The notes under the pieces are model-generated. The model had not been told where the DNA came from. It made no database searches and worked only from the letters and a program-made list of their open reading frames with translations. Shown in pieces: positions 25,101 to 36,300 of a stretch of DNA of 64,000 nt; position 1 is the first letter of the stretch, and the number at the start of each line of letters is the position of its first letter. The position numbers and the translations under genes were made by a program. The stretch is taken from NCBI GenBank assembly GCA_914767715.1, contig OU612069.1, forward strand, positions 11,157,387 to 11,221,386, given 5' to 3'. The stretch comes from Membranipora membranacea. Taxonomy: Eukaryota; Bryozoa; Gymnolaemata; Cheilostomatida; Membraniporidae.

Positions 25101-28100
25101 GCGTCAAATGAGCCCAGTAGTTGGTAGACTGCAGCGGGTTTCGAACCCGATACCTCCAATGTTTGCACGTCAGAGGGCAGGCGCTCTAACCAACTGAGCT
25201 ACATCCTACTCCTAGGAATAATGTATATAGTTCCATCATTGAGTGAGCATTGTATGAGCAACATCCCAGCAGATATCACTCACCCATATATATGTGTGTG
25301 TCCGCTATTTGTTTGCAGAGCCAGGAGGAGTTGTGGTAGATTTCTGTGCCGGAGGTGGTCACGTAGGATTGTTGGTAGCGCATCTACACCCAGATATTAA
25401 AGTACACCTAGTCGAGAATAAGGAGGAATCCTTATCTAATGCATCAGATAATATAACGAGCCTAGGACTTGGTAATGTCACCATGTATCAGGTGAGTGGA
25501 AAGAATGATAACTATCTAGATTAGAGGAAAGAATGATAACTATTTAGATTAGAGGAAAGAATGGTAACTATTTAGATTAGAGGAAAGATTTTTTTGTAAA
25601 CAAATAATACACTAAAAGCTATTATTACTCCAAAGCACTTCAAGCTTACATGCAAGCTAGCCTGTCTTGACAAGCTTTGTTCGTTGGGAAGGTGCATGGG
25701 AATGCATGTTAAATCTCCATTTTATATAGCTGTTAATTTCCTAAGGCTTGAGGAGTGTTTTCTCCCGATTTTGAGAGATGTCACTCTTGTCTCACTGGGT
25801 TTCTATATATACAAATATCACCATATTCATCCCGGTAGCTGATAAACATAGCTATACAATTCATCTATGAAAAATTGGGATATTACACAGGCGATAAACA
25901 TCAAAATTCTGAAACCACTTGTATGTATGTATGTGGTTGTATTGATCTCATTTTCTGAGAAATAAAAGTGTTCATGTAGGGTGCTCTGGTAAAAATTCTA
26001 AAAATGTTTTACAAAAAAGTCAAATGAAATAAAATAAATGATATAAAAATATAATGATAATAGTTGTCTATTCTGTTGTTTCAGTGTAATCTAACTCAGT
26101 ATTTTGGAAGTTTCGATATCGGAGCCACTCTTCATGCATGTGGATTAGCAACTGATTTAGTCATAGATAAATGTGTTACATCACAAGCAGCAATGGTGAT
26201 CAGTCCATGTTGCTACGGCACCATACACAGCAAAGATTCTATCACTATGCCGAGAAGTGAAGGCTTTCAGAGCTTGGTCAACAGAGAGGTGAGAATAAAC
26301 TGCTCAAACTCTCGGTTGCTGGTCGTGGCATTTTATAATTTTGTGGCAGTAGATGAGTGCTCACCAAGCAACCCAAGCAGGGTAATAGTGGGTGTGTAAT
26401 GATGTTGAGGTGATGCACGAACCAGATTCCAGACTAAGACATTTGAAACCAGCTGATTGTAGTTTTTTATGGTGAGTTGTATCAAAACGATGTTTAGTTC
26501 AACTCATTTTTAAATTCATTGCCATCTCAGTGCAAGAGAGTCTAATACATCTATACCTTAAAGGTGAATTTTCAAACAGGCGTCATACCTGAAAACAAAC
26601 CAAAGATTTAATACTAACCTCTCAAAGTGTCAAAGTTTCTATAACTGGTGCAGATTTGTAGTTGCGCCTCCCCGTATTTGGTATCGTAATGAAGGTCTCA
26701 GTCTGATTAAGAGCACCATGGCAACTTTTTGTATATCCTATGGACACAGTTGAAACCATTAGCTTTGTTAAAATGAAAAATTTTCTCTCAACTCTTCTCA
26801 ACCACTAAGGTTGTCCTCTCATCGCTCTATAATATAAAGAGATAAAGAGGGGACAACCATAGGTCCAACACCTCTATTTATTTCCCCATTGCTTTACATG
26901 CAAACTATTTTAACTTGTCACCTCGATAGGCATGCTTCAGGTTCTTTCAACTCTTTAACCAGACCACTCAAAATGATGGTATGCTCCTGCTCTTCCATAT
27001 TGGTGACTATGGGTTAAAAAATTGTTGTCAGAATTTTTCGGTAGCCCCGTATATAAGCCCATTGCATTTTTCACACATTTCCGGTCTAATTTACATTAGC
27101 CCACCCGTATGCATTAATTGTCCTTAAAATGATTTTGCAAAAAGAATTTCAAACTTTAAATCAATAAATTTCCATTGCAAAAACACCTGAAAATATTTCC
27201 AGGGTCCAATGTCACTGATAGCAGTGCTTTTGAATTGGCTACAGCCTCATTTGTCATCAGACATGCCAATCAATTTAATTGAGGATGGGTGCAACAAGTT
27301 GACCTTCACCCAATTACAGGTATATTACCATAGACTATAGAGGTTGAGAGAAAACATTATTAAGAGAACATTATTCATTTTAGTAAAACCAAAGGTTTCA
27401 ACTGTGTCCGTAGGCTATTCAAAAGGTTGCTTCGGTGGTCTTTATTTGACTGAGACCTTCAATACGATACCAAATACTGGGAGGCGCAATTATAGCTTTA
27501 ATCACTTCATCATCTAGGAAAATCCCGCATGCAGGACCTAGATCATTATCTTTTTATTTGCAGGAAATGATCCTGTTGAGACACTCTTCAGATAAAACTG
27601 AGCGAGGTATAGACCAGCAGTCACTCGGTAAGACTTATTTATAGATATGGTGTACTGATTGATTGATTTATCGATCGACTGATTGATTGGTCGATTGGAT
27701 GATCTATTAAGACTGATCGTTTGATTGATTATTATTGATCGACTTTTTTGGATAGATTTATATTGGCTGATTTATATTGATCGATTTATATTGATTTGAA
27801 ACGATGTGTAATTTGTTATCTTACTTCTTGGTCTTCTTCTTGCGCCATGTTTGAGAAGCCCTACATTTTGTATCATGAATGTTATAGTCACCTGATCTTA
27901 ATTCACATATCAGGGATAGTGTCTAAAGCGCTGGTGCTACCTACTGATGAGCCACTGTCAACTTACCGGAAAACTCCAAATGTGGCAGATTGGCACATCT
28001 TGATCTAGGTGCTTCCTTGGTTCCCCATTAAAGCAGATGGGAGAATTTGAGCGATTGGATTTTTTTCTCATTCAATAATGGAATCGGATATTAAAACCCA

Positions 28101-28625
28101 TTAAAACTAGCGAATGGGGCCCTGTGCGCAGTAGTAGAGCTTATCGAGGCGCGGGGCTGCAATCTTTAACTGGTTTAATTGATTTTAGTGAATGATGTTA
28201 TCAATCAATCTGTTATGGTTGGCAGTGTTTTTTACTTCCACTATGTCTTTTGGCAGAAATATCATCATGGACGGACGTGTCAAAGAAATTACTGCAGAAT
28301 TTGGGGGAATAAAAGAGAAATAATGATAATTCCAGCAACTTTTGTTATTTATCGGCAGGTTTTCCTTTTTTGCTTACATAAAGTTTTATTTTTATTGACA
28401 GGTAAGGAATGCATGGTGTTATTATTATATTTTATATTATAGTATATTATATTATATTATATGAGTATATTATTATTGACAGGTAAGGAGTGTATGGTGT
28501 TATCTGATGTTGACAGGCGGGTGTACATCTCACAGCATTATAAATACAAGGCTGCCATCAGCCTTATGTATCCTGAGACGTGCTCACCTAAAAACCATAT
28601 TATTACCTTGTATCAAGTCAGCTGA
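19143..28625 (+). CDS. GSTCD: GSTCD-like protein: GST-C-like region plus C-terminal SAM-methyltransferase-like domain, 11 exons placed, at least one missing
   Basis: Placed exons: 19143-19320, 21115-21150, 21562-21726, 22606-22737, 23337-23451, 23890-24192, 24774-24869, 25319-25491, 26085-26288, 27564-27627, 28483-28625. From 21115 on, phases agree throughout. The first exon ends in phase 1 while 21115 needs phase 0, so one or more exons of length 3n+2 between them are not located. The second placed exon reads GYKETCFKACAE, very like GSTCD of vertebrates. The 22606 and 23337 exons match the GST C-terminal helical region. The methyltransferase half carries VDFCAGGGHVG (SAM-binding glycine motif), LVENKEESL, GATLHACGLATD and SPCCYG, and ends PETCSPKNHIITLYQVS. 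In animals the protein is cytosolic and of uncertain enzymology. The exon at 23890-24192 adds a Ser/Asp-rich linker that looks lineage-specific. The assignment is confident, the 5' part incomplete. Confidence 0.92.
19593..19782. mobile_element. hAT-type MITE with 8-bp target duplication
   Basis: A 190-bp element with inverted termini of about 43 bp (catgggcccctgggactt... at 19593-19635, inverse at 19740-19782). Flanked by exact 8-bp repeats gcctcacc (19585-19592 and 19783-19790). An 8-bp duplication is typical of hAT elements. It lies in the first GSTCD intron. Open frames within it are by-products of the palindrome. Confidence 0.85.
20265..20526. mobile_element. Family C foldback MITE
   Basis: Inverted ends ccaaataccaatgcg and gcattggtatttgg. 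Similar sequence gcagattaYt lies on both sides, a likely 9-10 bp target duplication. It is in the GSTCD intron where an exon is missing from my model. Confidence 0.75.
21740..21947 (+). mobile_element. Family A MITE, copy A3
   Basis: Begins 13 nt after the GSTCD exon ending at 21726. The left terminus cacactga is intact; the right terminus is degraded (ctcagattc). The agtaccatcacaagga landmark is present in the same orientation. Confidence 0.8.
22080..22220 (-). mobile_element. tRNA-derived SINE, antisense
   Basis: On the minus strand it begins ggaggtagctcagctggta and continues with a degenerate B box and the actgactactgg body. Same family as 50870. Confidence 0.75.
22406..22570 (-). mobile_element. 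Family B MITE, copy B4
   Basis: Reverse-complement copy with the ggtccccataggtttgaatt block. Its edge is 35 nt upstream of the GSTCD exon starting at 22606. Confidence 0.75.
25040..25212 (-). mobile_element. tRNA-derived SINE, antisense
   Basis: Best-preserved head: A box gtagctcagttggttaga and B box gggttcgaaaccc on the minus strand, followed by the ccaggtgtgctccgaccc body. In the GSTCD intron before the methyltransferase exon 25319. The tRNA-like part lacks a foldable acceptor stem, so it is not a tRNA gene. Confidence 0.85.
25499..25587. repeat. 28-bp minisatellite next to a splice donor
   Basis: Three units of gaaagaatgataactattta-type repeat begin 8 nt after the GSTCD exon ending at 25491. 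The first unit differs slightly. Confidence 0.85.
26640..27512. mobile_element. Family D foldback element, long copy
   Basis: Inverted ends built on gcgcctcccc-gtatttggtatc, with subterminal arms containing ctatggacacagttgaaacc. The loop is much larger than in the 35217 copy and may itself hold inserted sequence. GSTCD intron before exon 27564. Confidence 0.75.
28392..28422 (+). repeat. Partial duplicate of the last GSTCD 3' splice site and exon start
   Basis: This 31-bp block (ttattgacag|gtaaggaatg...) repeats 28473-28503, the true acceptor and first codons of the last exon. Only two bases differ, both synonymous (GAA/GAG, TGC/TGT). After the block the frame runs into a stop (TAG), so it cannot serve as the coding exon. 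The space between is AT-rich. Confidence 0.85.
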
Positions 28626-28739
28626 TACTACCATGGGGAGATAACAACCCATTGGTATGAATTCATGGATAAGTGATAAATACTCAGTATGGCTATTTGT
28701 TAAAAAATTACATCAGTATATAATTTTGTGGATCTAGCT

Positions 28740-28985
28740 TAAATTCTGGCAGCTTTGATGTTATGCATTGACTAACGTCCAGGTAACAACCTTTAAAAAC
28801 TCAGGCAAGCTACTTGACAAATGTTTACAAGGGGTCTGCTGTAGCATTACTGAACTTGTGGAACATTCAAAGATGAGAAATTGTTTCCAGCAATCATTCA
28901 TAAAAGCTGCATACTTGTTCAGGGTCAGATATGTTCCCCTAGTCCATGAATGTATATCAGTGGTTCCAACTATTGTTTTTTTTTC
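28740..28985 (+). repeat. Dispersed repeat F
   Basis: Longest copy of repeat F, about 115 nt after the GSTCD stop codon and so probably inside its 3' UTR. An antisense copy lies at 52830-53005 in cyclin B3. Confidence 0.7.
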
Positions 28986-29309
28986 ACATATAAGGGGATA
29001 GCTCCTCATGCAATGGAATATGTAAGCTTATAATGCTATTATTTTCATCAACAACTTATCATTTTTAATGTTTTTCATGATGTTTTAACAAAAATAAATG
29101 GTAATATAAGAACAAAATCAGTAGAGTTTAAGATTATGCCAACAAGTTAAAACAATTTTTCCAATGCATTTTCATATAGAAGTGCACAGTGATGGTTCTC
29201 AAAAAAGTGAACTACCTAACTAGAAATGTGATTACCCCTAACGAGATACCTTACATAGAGTGCCATAAAGCGCTATATAAAAGAAATCAAAATGCATACT
29301 AAGATGTGA

Positions 29310-29315
29310 AATAAA
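29310..29315 (+). terminator. Candidate polyadenylation signal of GSTCD
   Basis: AATAAA lies about 685 nt after the GSTCD stop codon. Another AATAAA at about 29093 is an alternative. The interval between stop and signal holds a dispersed repeat (28740-28985), so the 3' UTR may contain repeat sequence. No transcript evidence. Confidence 0.35.
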
Positions 29316-29967
29316 ACTGTTGTATCAGTTATATGAATGCAACATGCAGATAGTAACACCCAGGTAAATCTTGACGCAATCTGCATTCATTGCCGATATC
29401 AGATAAACACGACTGATATGACGATGCAAACCAAATCATTTATTAATCAAATCAGTGCTCGATCTATTTCAAATTCAAATAGAAAAAGGAAATGAAGGGC
29501 AACTCCTTTTCTGAACATCCCATTTAATATAAAACTAACTTTTGGTACAACATCTCTTTTTTTTCCTCGATGTGCTATATATGTATTATGCTGTCTTGCT
29601 AGCTCCAAAAGCCTGCTTTGAAAGCTGATACTCAACATGAACATAGCCGCTCTACATGTAGCTCAAAACCTGTATTTTAATATCCCAGGCAGGCCTGGAA
29701 AGAGAGCACCAATCGAAATATCCCCATATTTTACTGCACATTTCCACTTCATGGACACTATTGAAGGCTATGAATGCATTATTCTATAGATTGATTTAGA
29801 TCATTTTAGTCATCGAATTTCAAGTCTTCAAAATTTGAGAATATTTCCATTGTTTTTGCAACCAACCAATGCAATAGCTTAACTCTTCGAGCCAGTTTCA
29901 ATTTTTTTGAGCATTAGTTCAACAGGCCTGTCATCGGTCAAATAGGGGTGTTGTACATTTGTCAAAT

Positions 29968-30143
29968 ACGGTGCAGTTCACTTAATTCAAACCTCTGGGG
30001 ACCACAAAAATTTACCCTAATTAAGCAGAGTCTGAATTGAGTGACATTAAAATGCATTGAAATTTGGCTGAAGAGACCAATTTTCCTTGTCTGAATTAAT
30101 TAACAAGAGTTCTGAATTGTAATGTCTGAATTAACCACTTACA
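29968..30143 (+). mobile_element. Family B MITE, copy B5
   Basis: Contains the gtgcagttcacttaattc start and the ctctggggaccac and accaattttccttg blocks. It lies about 190 nt upstream of the IgTM-1 start codon. Confidence 0.75.
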
Positions 30144-30334
30144 CCCTCCCTGCTTCCACTGTAATAAAATAGTGGTTTCTTGGGTATTGCCTGCTCTTGA
30201 CTCCTAACCGTGCGATTCAACAATGATCACAATATGTCACAATCTGAACAATGCTTAGTCCTCTTGGACTCGACTAACTTGTTAGTCATCTAAGAGTCTT
30301 TCAAAAATATTTTTTTCTTAGATTTGCGAACACC

Positions 30335-33300
30335 ATGTGCTGGTGTTACTGGACAAGGAAGAAACCATGGACTGGATATATCGCACTACTTTATCTTTGT
30401 CTGATGGTGTACTACACAGCCTCAGCATTTGAAACCACGTCACAATACGAGTCAAACTTCACTCAGTGGCTCGGTGATGATATCGAGATATACGTCGGAG
30501 GACCGTTCAGGTTCACATGCGAAGCCGGCATACCTACCGGGTCCGATATCCCTGTAGCTGTTGGACTAGTATTTAAAATCGCTGCTCCACCGGAGATTTC
30601 GGATCAAGCAAATGGAAGTGTTACCTGCTTTCATTTGCCAGGACAAGGTAATCAATCAGAGTATGAAGCTTCTCTTAACTTTGTCGACTTCTTCGACGTG
30701 GATACTGAGCATTTGTGTACAAACTTCACTGATACTCTGATCATCGAAGGTAACATTACACGTGAGATGAATAGGTATATCTATGACTACGCATGCGAGG
30801 TCTGGCCGACCAGTTCCGATGACAAGTTAACTGGTGACGAGTTTAACTGGACTGTCACGCCGAAGGAATTACCAGAAAACTTGAGTATGGATATACCCGA
30901 AGGTGTGATTGAGGGGTATCCATTTAATGTTCAGTGCTCTTCGGATGGAGGGATCCCAGAGGCGAACTATGAATATGGTAAGCTCTAATTTGCTAAACAT
31001 ACCCTAAATATGCTATGCTAATCTATTTGGGACATTGTTAAAGTTGAATACAGCACACAGTTGTACTGAATTATATAGGAAATCTGCTAAAAATTGGTCA
31101 TCAAAATCAAGAACAACTTTATAACTTGTAGGATGTAGGAGGAAAAGTGTATTTGCACATGCTTGAATAGCGATTGCAAGCCCAAATTTACTCACCTTAC
31201 TAACTTACTTACTTACTTACTTACTCACTCACTCACTCACTCACTCACTCACTCACTCACTCACTCACTCACTCACTCACTCACTCACTCACTCACTCAC
31301 TCACTCACTCACTCACTCACTCACTCACTCACTCACTTACTTACTTACTATATAAAGACTCTAGCTGTTGTTGTCTCCTCTAGGGTTCCATTACAATTAT
31401 CAGTTGGTATTCTATATCACATTCTACACGTAGTGCAAATTAGAAAATACCCCTAACCTACAATCTTTTGCCAAAACATTGAGTTTGAGCATTAAAAATG
31501 AAATTAGTATTTTTTTGCATTTACTACCGTCATTAAGAAGGCAGTCGTTCACCCATGATGTGTATCAGTGCTCAAAAACTAAAAAAATAAACTACTTTAG
31601 ACTGGAAATAATCCAAAACAAAGAGTCTTTAAGTATCTCTAATGTTAGAGTCGTCTAACCTTTGACCGTCTAGACCGTCTAGACCGTCTAACCGTCTAGC
31701 CTTTGACAACTCCCCCACAACCTCACGAAATAGGATTAAAGGGTGAACATGCATTTACTACATTGAGAAACACTGATACTATAAGAGTTAAGAAATGGCT
31801 ACTGCAACATTTTTTTCCAGTTTTCGGCATATTCATATATTTTCTATTGAATCCTTGTTTATAACTCTGTTTTACCGTTTATGTTCGTGTCACACCATGA
31901 AAATACACGAAAATATGAATTGTTGCTGACCATAGATGTATTAATAATAATAATAATAATAAAGTTTATTTATGAAACGCTTAATAAAATTGTTTAAAAA
32001 CAATGATTTCTAAGTGTTGTACATGTGATAAAAGTTTGATATAGAAACATATACTGTGAAATAAGCATGTTGCTGGTAAAATAAATAAAATTGATTACAA
32101 TTTTGTTATCATAAAAATAATTAAAGAGATGAGATAAAAAGATGAGAGATAAGATAAGATAATAAAAACCTACAAGTGGCAACTGCCCAGCACCTAAAAA
32201 TATACTATAAAACCTATATATATAGGGTTTTTAACTGTGACTTAAATGAGTAGGTGGAAGAGAGATTGCGAAGGTAAGATTGTAGGGAGTTCCATACATC
32301 TGGTAAAGTGGAATTGACGGATCTACAACCTACTGTTTTTAGTCTATATTTAAGATTGCTCACAAGAGTGTTGGCTAAGCTGAAACGAGTGGTTCAGGCA
32401 TGCTTAGAAGTTGTGAAGGATTGAGAAATGTAGGAAGGGATGAGATGGGGATGATGGATGGTTTTATGAGCCATGATTGATATTTCAAATTTTGATCTGG
32501 ACCTGATGGGTAGCCAGTGCAGTTTAACCCTGGCTTCAGTTGCTGATGAATAGTGGTTTGTACCTGTATTATTACTATTATCCTGTTATATTTCCAGGTC
32601 TTTTAGAGGGAGGAAACTTAACAAATATAAGTGATACTGGCTCGTTTGGCGGACCCACAGAGGCGCATAGAGAGGGTTTAGTGGTACACTGTGCTGATGT
32701 CAATCATGAGGGGTATCCTGGCTACCCTGCCGGGGTAACGATGGAGAAGACAGTATTACCCGACTGTGAGTGGTCTCATTATAGGGGAATCATGTCTGTC
32801 ATAGTTAGCTAAATAGTTGAAGCTATGGTAGCGCCTTCCAATATTTGGTATTATATTGAAGGTCTTAGACTAATTGAGAGCACCATGGCTACCTTTTAAA
32901 TAGCCTATGGACACAGTTGAAAAAATTAGCTTTACTGAAAGGAAAATTCTTCTCAACTTTTCTCAACCCCTCTTTTTCGCTCAATAACATTTATAAATAT
33001 GTATGAAATGCTCAAAATTCAGATCATGGTGCCCTGAAGTTGGGGAAAATCTTTGCAAAATATGATAATTTGCATGTGATTCACAGTTTTATTTTACCCG
33101 AGCAAAATATAACAATCCCAAAAGCGCTACTATAACTTGTGTTCTGTGGGGTACGAATTCATCTCCTTGCAGTCATTCCTGATTTTGTACTGGCAATCTA
33201 TTCATCCTTGCCAGGCCTTCCGGGGAACAATACTAAACATATCGGAGGTCTGACTGTGTGTGTGTTTGCACACTCCACCAATGTAGTAAAATAATGTAGA

Positions 33301-36300
33301 CACAGTAACTCTTGACGGAATTACTCTTGCTGCATCGAATACTTAGCCTTAGGGGAATCATCATCCTTGTAATCATTTGGGCAATTGAAAACCAAAAACT
33401 GGTATATTCACAGCATTGTATTGTAGGCATCTTGAACCAGAAATATCTTTCATTGTAGGATTTTTAGATTAGGGGTGCTGCATTTGTTTGCTTCTATTCA
33501 TAATAAATTCAATAATCTCCGAGACTTCTTGCAGCAACTACTGCACTGACATTGCATTGGAAAGTAAAAAAAAAAGTCGCAAGGGTTAATTTGCCAGTTA
33601 TTTTTGAATATATTGAAAGGAATTAAACAAATTTCAAGCAGATCATTGTTGTTCAAATAATACCGAATATTAGCAACATAAACTATTCGCTGCTGCAGTA
33701 TTTATAAAAAGCTATCGGTAATTTCTATCTGCTGAGTAACGCTTGGTGTACCGAGAGAATTGTTTGATACAATAATGTTCTCATTTTCTCATAAAAAAAA
33801 CAAACACCAATCGACTGTAATCTACAACCTTTGCTGTTGTTAATTGTCCAACCTAAAAAAGAAGGTTTATTAAATGAAAGTTGAAATTGTTTTTTAATAG
33901 ACAGTTTTCTGAGGTCTAATTTGAGGAGTTGTCCTCTCTCCAGTTTGGTACTTTTAACCCATGCCGCATAGGAAAAACGTGCTGAAAGAGGGTTATCTTG
34001 AAAACCGCTTATGATAGGATAAAAATGATTTTTGATTCAGAATCATCACCATTGAAAACCCTGGGAGCTCAGAAAACTGTCTATTTGATGCAAAGAGTAA
34101 ATTTGATATCTAGCGGATGTTTATAGTCAATCACCCTGTAAGCGAAATGAAACAAAAAAGACGGGAAGTGGAAAAGCCTAAAGCCTAAAGCTATCCATAA
34201 TGGTTTCCCCAAAGGGCTTTGATTTTTTTTCTCTAGCTTAACACTTTACATAATAACCACAGTTCTAGGTGCCTGACTGAAAGATACTTTGGTCTGTCTG
34301 TAATATTAAACGCACCTTTCAACATAGTCTCGTTGGTCAAACGGGTTCAAATGCGAGTTGCTTGTTTAAACATCAAACAGTCCACTTGCACACCTACTCT
34401 ACTTCAAAGCACAAATGGATGTATGTGAGCTGCAGTCAATCTCTTTTGCAGACTTTGCTGCTGACAGTCCAACGACGCGTTTTTTTCTGGATATCAGCGA
34501 AGACCAAATATTAAACTGTGGTGATTTGATCAGCGCGCGTCCTATGGATGCTGTGATGTTTGAGTGGAACATTGGCGGATCTGTAGTACAAGGAGCGAAC
34601 ATGTCTATGCTTCCCTTGTCTATCACTGAACAGGTGAATGGAAGCACGGTAGGGATTTCGTGTAAAACGTCTTTCGATGCAGGTAAATCTGATTGCAGCC
34701 TTCTTCATTAAAGTGTCTAGGAAAGCAAAAAACAACCACTGTTCATATCAAAGCTTTGCCTTTGCAATGAACAATAAAAGTAAATTTTTTCGCGCAAGAA
34801 CATTATTGAATGATGTAACCTAATTTAAAGTGCAAAAATCCAGGGTCTGGAAGGGTCTACAGTATTTTATCTCCTTTCTCCCCTGTCACGGGTTAACACT
34901 AAATTATCTTTGGCTACGCTACCGTTGACCAATACTGTTTTTTGATAATTTCTAGTGTAAGTAGAGCAGCCTTGTAACTTTCCTAGGCAAGCCCGGGCCA
35001 GGCTTAATGGTATACTGTAAGTCGATCATCATTTAAATGTGAATTCGTGACAGGGGAGATAACATACTGTAGACCCTTCTAGACCCTGGATTTTCGCACT
35101 TAAAATTAGGTTACATCATTCAATAATGTCCTTGTGCGAAAAATTTAACTATTTTTGTTCATTGCGGTGACAAAGCTTTGATATGAACAGTGGTTGCTTT
35201 TTGCTTTCCTAGACACTTTAAAGCTAATGTTGTGCCTCTCCGTATTTGGTATCATATTGACGGCCTCAGTCTAATCAAGAGCACCATGGCAACTTTTTGA
35301 ATGGTCTATGGATACAGTTGAAACCATTAGCTGTACTTAAATGTAATGATGTCTCCTCATTATTGCTCTATATCGTAATGTAAAAACAAAGAGGGGACAA
35401 CCTTAGTGGTTGAGAAGATTTTTCATTTTAGTAAAGCTTATGGTTTCAACTGTGTCCATATGCTATTCAAAAGGTTGCCATGGTGTTGCTAATAAGACTG
35501 AGACCTTCAAAATGATACCAAATATGGGGAGGCGCAACTTTAGCTTTAATCAATACGTTTATAGTACACAACGGTAGTAAGTTCTGATAGTATTTATAGT
35601 ACGGTTTTTCTAGTATTTATAGTATGTTATTTGAATTATAGTATTTACATTGATTTATTTATAGTATTGTAAAGTCGTTTAGTATTAATGGTATAATATC
35701 TATAGTACATTATTTGTAGAATTGTATCTAAAGTATAGAATTATTTATAGTATTGTAGTTTAGTATTCATAGCATAATAGTTATAGTTACAGAACATAGC
35801 AATTATTTGGACATATGTCAATAATGTAACAAAGAAACCAGCCATCCGCGTCACCTTAACCTACATTCAAAGTCTCCGAGAGTTTCAATAAATTATTATC
35901 TTATCTTATCTAAACCAAGTCGCATCACAAGACCCCGAACCTCCCTAAATTTTACACAGCTCTTTGCGGAATAAGCCTTTTTTGATAAATACATCAATTT
36001 ACCTGCCCTCTAATTGTTGCTATTTTTTTCACACACATCGTCTTATTTCCTTCTTGCTTTGATCGGTGTCAAATAAAGTTCACATTATTATAGTAAACTA
36101 GTATTATTATTAACAGTACAGTACAGATAAGTATAACTATGAGTGACGGACATTGTTATGAGTACCTGTGACTGTACTCCACAGCTCAATTTACATGGTT
36201 TATGTTATAAAATTACATCAATTAACATCAATATGGTGCTTTGTTCCGCCTGAAAGTTGGCACAATTTCCGTTCAACTAGTTGATATGATCCCTTGGAGG

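Noticed and set aside
25130-25212. tRNA gene on the minus strand (also 50870 and 11302)
   Set aside because: A and B boxes are present but the acceptor and anticodon stems do not fold well, and the same body sequence follows each copy. These are SINEs.
28402-28440. Use of the upstream duplicated acceptor as the start of the last GSTCD exon
   Set aside because: The frame reaches a stop within about 15 codons and lacks the conserved C-terminal sequence present after 28483.
31163-31456. Plus-strand frame of repeated Thr-His-Ser-Leu
   Set aside because: It is translation of the (ACTC)n microsatellite in an intron.
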